This document shows, piece by piece, positions 58,850-64,000 of a DNA stretch of 64,000 nucleotides (position 1 is the first letter of the stretch; each line of letters starts with the position of its first letter). Source of the DNA: Protea cynaroides (taxonomy: Eukaryota; Streptophyta; Magnoliopsida; Proteales; Proteaceae); assembly GCA_028583415.1 (NCBI GenBank), contig CM053267.1, positions 27,018,902-27,082,901 of the forward strand, in the 5' to 3' direction. The position numbers were made by a program, and so were the translations under genes. The notes below the pieces were generated by a model, which worked only from the letters and a program-made list of their open reading frames with translations, made no database searches and was not told the DNA's origin.

Positions 58850-61180
58850 CTATTCAATTATTAAGTAGTTTGCACAAAAAGGTACATGGATCGATCTTAA
58901 AAATTGTTTAAAACTATAGAATAGTTTCCTAAGTGGTTCATATTGCACTTCACTCAGCCATAACTTATATTTCTTGAATTTAGCATAAAGCTTCTCTTCT
59001 CTCAATCGTTGTAAGGCTACTCTAAGATCTGTCGAATTAGTCGCTTCATCCTTGGAATATATTAAGATGTCATCTATGAAAACGATGAATGAAGTGTCTA
59101 GCATGTTGTGAAACACTCGATTCATAAGTTCTATAACAGATGTGGGTGCGTTGGTTAGTCCAAAAGACATTACCAGAAACTCATAGTGTCCATATCTGGT
59201 TCTAAACGCTGTCTTTGGAATGTCACTGTCCTTGATCTTCAACTGATGATACCCTAACTGGAGATTTATCTTGGAAAACACCTTTGCTCCTTGCAGCTGA
59301 TCAAATAAATCATCAATTTGAGGTAGGGGATATCGATTCTTGATTTTAAACTTATTTAATTCTCGGTAGTCTACACATAGTCGGACATTACCATGCTTTT
59401 TCTTGACAAATAACACTGGCGCTCCCCAAGGCGATATACTTGGTCGGATAAAACCCTTGTCCAATAACTCTTGCAATTAATCTTTGGATACATGTGCCAA
59501 CCCTGGCAGTATGTCTATAACGAACTCAATCATTCGATCAAGTGGCAACCCGGATAAATCTTCAGGAAACACATTCAAAAATTTCTGCATAATTTCAATA
59601 TCTTCCATTCTTTGTACTTCTTAGTAAGGTCTACCATAGATACCAGGTATCCAACTCCACCCTTCTCAAGGTATCTCATAGCCTTCAATGCAGAGAGGAT
59701 GAGTTTCTGCTTTTGAGGAAATTTGGTTCTTGAAAAACTGAATTCTGCACCATCCTGGCCTTTAAAGGTCAATTTTTTTTTCCGCACACAATAGATTTAT
59801 AGAATGCCTAGCTAACCAATCCATTCTTAAGATGACATCAAAGTCTACCATTTCAAGTTGGATTAAGGTTGCATCCATAGTCTTTTCGCCAATCAGTACC
59901 ATAGTTATTTAATTCTCCAAATTATTCACTAATAATTCTTCTGATCCGAATAATATGAATAATGCTCCCAAATTCGAATTACATTCAATGATTCTTTAAA
60001 ATTCTTGCATTTTTTTGTCTCGAAATAAATATCACAAATAATTGTTTCAAATCCGAATTATACTGAATAATTCTTATACTAAAAAAAACAGTTATTATCT
60101 TAATGGAGGACTTAATGCCTTAATTCTCAAACAAAGTTTTTCAGAAAAAAAAACTTAATGCCATAACTATTTGCATCTTTTCCAATCTAAGACTAATTAT
60201 AAGTCTAAAAATCACATTATAATAAAAACAGATCATTAATTTCATTTTTTTCCTATGTGAGATTAAATATGAGTATGAAAATTGAATCATAATACAAAAT
60301 AAATCATTAATTTCGTTAGACAATGTAAAATTAAATATGAGTATAAAAATCATACCATAATACAAAGCAAGTCATTACTTTCGTGTGCTTTTCCAATCAG
60401 GATTAAATATGAGTCTAAAAATAAATATTATAATACAAACCATGAGGAAGTAATTAACGAACATGAAAAGGAGATGGATTTCATGAGGATGATTGGATGA
60501 ATTTATGAAAATGTTTGATTTTATGAACATCAACTCCACTAAATTGGTATTACAATCATGATAAAATCTAATGATCCATATTATATAGTACAATGAAATG
60601 TAACAAGTCTACCTTTATACACACATACCCATTTATTATGTATTATATTGTTATTTATACATTAAATAATATTCTAATGTCACTTATATATTATGCAGGT
60701 GTGATAATTGATTGATAGTGTGAAATATGAGCACCAAATATTAAAAATTAACATCCGAATTTTTTGTCTGAATTTTTTTTAAACAAAAGAATAATTCCCG
60801 AACCGATCCAAATTCAAATTTTATTTTAAGTCACCTTTTTTTACCACATCTTTGACCAAATTCTTAAATTATCAAAAAGACTCATTCTGAATTATTCTCA
60901 TTCCAAATAATTTCTGAATCTGAATTAAATAACTATGATCAGTACTGGACATGATCCATAACCTTTGTCTAACTCTACTTCTAATCCCATAGGTGATCGT
61001 GTAGTCTAAAGGTCTAAGGGATACACTCAGTTTCTTTCCAAATGTCATAGAAACAAATGAGTGGGTGGCTCCAGAGTTGAAGAGTACTCTGGTGGGTATG
61101 CCGTCTGTAGGTACGATACCTATATTTTTCTTACCTAACTTAGTCCATATGTTCATACAACGTATTACAAAACAAAAGGT
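58850..61180 (-). pseudogene. pol: Del C protease and N-terminal RT
   Basis: Protease reads VLFNSGATHSFVS (about 61090-61050), with Asn where the catalytic Asp should be. The strand-order link GYG-CPVLI-EKTMDAT is restored when the hAT-like element is removed. A linker frame (59787-59575) and a frameshift lead to RT (59476-58850). RT carries LCVDYRELNKFKIKNRYPLP, MSFGLTNAPTSVIELMNRV and catalytic FIDDILIYSKDE. The frame runs past the breakpoint (about 58960) into unrelated sequence. Broken and inactive. Confidence 0.85.
59900..60937. mobile_element. Non-autonomous hAT-like DNA element (1038 bp)
   Basis: Terminal inverted repeats CATAGTTATTTAATTC / GAATTAAATAACTATG, 16 bp and perfect, lie at 59900-59915 and 60922-60937. 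An exact 8-bp target duplication ATCAGTAC lies at 59892-59899 and 60938-60945. An 8-bp duplication points to the hAT superfamily. The interior is AT-rich, has no transposase frame, and has about four imperfect repeats of roughly 70 bp (60184-60440) around 'ATTAAATATGAGTATAAAAAT'. It lies in Del C protease-RT linker coding sequence. Confidence 0.9.
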
Positions 61181-61199
61181 CGGGTCATACCTGTTACCA

Positions 61200-62518
61200 C
61201 ATTAGGTGATGCGACAGCTTCTTCAAAAGTTACAACGTAAACTTTCCCTTGCTGCAGTTGCTTCCTTGGTTGAGGACAATCCCTTGAATAATGACCTACT
61301 TGATTACAGTTATAGCATTTAACTGCAGCATTCCCTGGCTTTTGTTGAGGTTTGAGCCGATTGTGTAGTCTTGGTTATAGCATTGAAGCCCTGAGTATGG
61401 AATGGTTTGAAGGTCTTTGAACTCACTCCTTTAAATGAATTCCCATTAGGCCTCTTGATACCCCTGTTTTGAGCAAAATAGCTATCCCTTTGGCTCGACT
61501 CCAAAACTCGACCTTTCTGTATAGCTTCGTTATATATCTTCTTTTCCAGTCCCAACACATGCTCTCTAATACTTCCCCTAAGTCCCTTAACAAACCTTCG
61601 GGTTTTGGTATATTCTTCTTGCATGCTAAAGGGAGCAAAGAAGAATAGCTCTTCATAACGCTGCTGGTAAGCGTTGACAGTCATCTGACCCTGATACAGA
61701 CTTAAAAATTCTTTCTCCATCATATCTCTGAAACTCCTGGGAAAATACTTCTCGAAAAAAGCTTCTTTGAAGATAGCCCAGGTTAGATGGGTGTGCTTGG
61801 TTAATAGATAACTTTGTGTAGACTTCCATTAATGATGTGCATCACCCTTCAGCATAAAGGTGGCACATAGCACTTTCTCTTCTTCAGTAATGGTCATCAT
61901 CATAAAGTTTCTTTCCATTTCGTCAATCCAGTGTGCTGGCCATAGAGGATCCGATGGCTTGCCCGTGAACTCCTTTGGTTTCATCTTCAAAAAATGTTCG
62001 ATCAGCTTAGAGTGGTCCAACTGATTCTGTGCATAAACTCCATACACGGGCAGCTGGTACTGATAATTACTCTAGTTGTATCCGCCTTGCGGTGCTCCAG
62101 GATTCTACACTTGAGCATATGCTACTGGGGTTTGAGGTACTTGAGGTGTTGTGTTATTCATAACCGAGGCTTGGGGCACAGTATTGCTACTCCCAGGCAC
62201 AATGCTGGCTTGCCCTCTAGGTACGGGTGTTGTGTTTGTAGCTGGGGGAGCAATTCCCATGGTAGCTTGCATGTTTATTTGCATCTGATATAACTATTGT
62301 ACTTGCTGTACCAAGTTCATCACAATGGTGGCCAAGTCTATTGGTGGTGCTGGAAAATTGGTTGGATTGGCCTGAGTGTGAACTTCTGGTGGCACCACAT
62401 TCTAGTTTTCAAGATTTTCCTCCTATTCCTCAGGGTTTTCATTGGCAGTCACCTCCGCAGGTGGTGGTGGAGGTGGACTTGGGTTATGTCCCCTTTGGTT
62501 TCCTCTACGCCCTGCCAT
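61200..62518 (-). pseudogene. gag: Del C gag
   Basis: The start MAGRRGNQRGHNPSPPPPPP is at 62518. A Pro/Gln/Asn-rich N-terminus with stops follows. The gag core is in 62047-61829 (KLIEHFLKMKPKEFTGKPSD) and, after a gap around 61815, 61723-61319 (EFLSLYQGQMTVNAYQQRYE). The zinc knuckle CYNCNQVGHYSRDCPQPRKQ lies in another frame at about 61318-61260. It corresponds piece by piece to Del A gag. At least two frameshifts and several stops. Confidence 0.82.
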
Positions 62519-62744
62519 TCCCAACTATCAGCTGTGGTGGTGTCTGAAAAGTCAGAAAAATATGTGAGACAAGTACACTATATGGTGGTCTCATGTTAGT
62601 CTCACAATAAACGAAGCAAATTTTAAATTTTCAGGGTCAAACCAGCAATTCAGTAGAAAAAGACACGTGTGGTTGATATCGTACGATCGCATTACATTCT
62701 ACCACAGGATGTGACCATAAGAACCCTGGCAATTTTCCGAGGCC

Positions 62745-62815
62745 CTGTGGTCGAAAGTGTGGTCGACACTTGTGGTCGATCCTCTTGGTCGAATTATGCG
62801 ACCACACATTCAAAA
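62745..62815. promoter_or_regulatory. GTGGTCGA cluster upstream of the Del C antisense promoter
   Basis: TGTGGTCGAAAGTGTGGTCG, ACTTGTGGTCGATCC, TTGGTCGAATT and GCGACCACAC. It corresponds in place to 21640-21850 in Del A, but the flanking bases differ and only the GGTCGA core is shared. Confidence 0.45.
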
Positions 62816-63390
62816 ATCAGGTTTTTAAACCAATTTCGTGCCTTTTCTTTCCCATTCTTTTTTGTCTTTTTCTGTACTCAACTCAACTCGCCACCACTGA
62901 GTTGCTATAGTACCGACCACACACTTTGAGCAGCTACTCCTTGATCGACCACCAGAATCTCCATCTTCAAGGTACGTTCTTCATTCCCATTCTTCTTTTT
63001 GTTGATTTATTATAGGTTTACATTGTCTTTTATTTTTTAAATCAAATTAAAGTTTATTTAACCATGAAAATCCAATTTTTATTGCTTGGTTTTGATATTG
63101 GCCACCCAACGGATGAAAGCCCTCAAGAAATTTTGGGTTTCATTGGTTGGTTTGGTCAAAAGCTGAAAGTTTCAACTTTTGACCTAAAATTTGTGGATTT
63201 TTGCCAATTTTCGAAATCTCTTTAGTTTTTCTGTAATTAGTTGCAATTCCCTATTGGTTGATTAATGCAGGATGGTTTGTGACTCATGTAAGTCCTCTTG
63301 CCCAGGTGTTTGGGTGAAAAGTGAGGCTTTTGCCCAATTTTCGACGTTATAATGCCAAAAATTCAAATTCCTCTATAACTAACAACTTGC
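62811..63390 (+). other. Del C antisense gene promoter and 5' leader, truncated by the gap
   Basis: A candidate core CAAAAATCAGGTTTTTAAAC (62811-62830) is followed by a CT-rich run. An exon ends TTCAAG at 62971. An intron starts GTACGT at 62972 and ends ATGCAG at 63270 (299 nt). A 17-nt exon spans 63271-63287, and GTAAGT follows at 63288. The next acceptor and the start codon would fall in the gap. The layout matches Del A. Confidence 0.55.
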
Positions 63391-63890
63391 NNNNNNNNNN
63401 NNNNNNNNNNNNNNNNNNNNNNNNNNNNNNNNNNNNNNNNNNNNNNNNNNNNNNNNNNNNNNNNNNNNNNNNNNNNNNNNNNNNNNNNNNNNNNNNNNNN
63501 NNNNNNNNNNNNNNNNNNNNNNNNNNNNNNNNNNNNNNNNNNNNNNNNNNNNNNNNNNNNNNNNNNNNNNNNNNNNNNNNNNNNNNNNNNNNNNNNNNNN
63601 NNNNNNNNNNNNNNNNNNNNNNNNNNNNNNNNNNNNNNNNNNNNNNNNNNNNNNNNNNNNNNNNNNNNNNNNNNNNNNNNNNNNNNNNNNNNNNNNNNNN
63701 NNNNNNNNNNNNNNNNNNNNNNNNNNNNNNNNNNNNNNNNNNNNNNNNNNNNNNNNNNNNNNNNNNNNNNNNNNNNNNNNNNNNNNNNNNNNNNNNNNNN
63801 NNNNNNNNNNNNNNNNNNNNNNNNNNNNNNNNNNNNNNNNNNNNNNNNNNNNNNNNNNNNNNNNNNNNNNNNNNNNNNNNNNNNNNNNNN
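63391..63890. other. Assembly gap, 500 N
   Basis: Exactly 500 undetermined bases, probably a placeholder of arbitrary length. Frames translated through it are meaningless. Confidence 0.99.
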
Positions 63891-64000
63891 CCGCCACCCC
63901 CGCCATCACCACCACCCACCACTTACCACTTACCACCAATGCCGCCACCACCTTCCACCATCGCCGCCACCACCACCCACCACCCACCACCTTCCACCAT
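63891..64000. repeat. CCA/GCC low-complexity repeat at the right edge
   Basis: Runs of CCACCACC, GCCGCCACC and TTCCACCAT with no unique sequence. Its position next to the gap suggests the repeat stopped the assembly. Gly/Trp/Val-rich frames on the minus strand are artefacts. Confidence 0.9.

Larger units (their letters stand above)
58930..63390 (-). mobile_element. Del C: diverged chromovirus fragment, minus strand
   Basis: Reading on the minus strand it has part of an antisense-gene leader (on the plus strand, 62811-63390), gag (62518-61319), protease and RT. It breaks off at about 58960 inside RT just after KLWLSEV, where the others continue AFLGHV. A hAT-like element (59900-60937) splits the protease-RT link. 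The LTR would lie beyond the assembly gap. It is more diverged from A and B than those are from each other. Confidence 0.85.

Overview
This window is repeat-rich nuclear DNA from a seed plant, probably an angiosperm with a large genome. I found no host gene, tRNA, rRNA or bacterial-type feature. Almost everything is Ty3/gypsy LTR retrotransposon DNA at several levels of nesting, with one Copia-type solo LTR and one hAT-like DNA element. Nearly all reading frames carry stops or frameshifts. The species cannot be named from this sequence.

Layout. (1) The outermost layer is an old Tat/Retand-like element R. Its pol starts at the left edge, stops at 2511 and resumes at 41932. After it come a 77-bp tandem repeat (42281-42750), a broken antisense accessory gene (47730 down to 42985) and a 114-bp tandem repeat (48097-48189, then 55200-56150). 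(2) A giant Tat/Ogre-lineage element O (2512-41926) sits inside the pol of R. It has LTRs of about 4.7 and 4.9 kb, a near-perfect 5-bp target duplication (ATAGC/GTAGC), a primer-binding site and a polypurine tract. Without its own insertions it would be about 20 kb. (3) Element O is cut by four insertions from one Del/Tekay-type chromovirus group: solo LTRs at 12487-14662, 27954-30294 and 33129-35440, and a larger element, Del A, at 14810-27378. Del A itself holds a solo LTR at 17598-19885. All four solo LTRs have exact 5-bp target duplications. (4) A second chromovirus, Del B (48190-55199, minus strand), lies in the 114-bp repeats of R and has lost its gag half by a microhomology deletion. 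(5) A third, Del C (about 58930-63390, minus strand), is cut by a 1038-bp hAT-like element with an 8-bp target duplication. It runs into a 500-bp assembly gap near the right edge.

Genes and how they relate. The Del copies encode gag, protease, reverse transcriptase, RNase H and an integrase with a chromodomain, in chromovirus order. Del A also carries an antisense gene between its 5' LTR and gag. The leader of that gene has what looks like two introns around a 17-nt exon, and the same layout appears in the diverged Del C. Clusters of a GGTCGA/TCGACC-core motif lie just upstream of the sense LTR promoter and of this antisense promoter. A 41-codon frame ending in a C-x-C-x-x-C motif persists in the LTRs of two diverged subfamilies. 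These three observations are the most likely to be new. The rest is a well-preserved example of retrotransposon nesting, LTR-LTR recombination and deletion.
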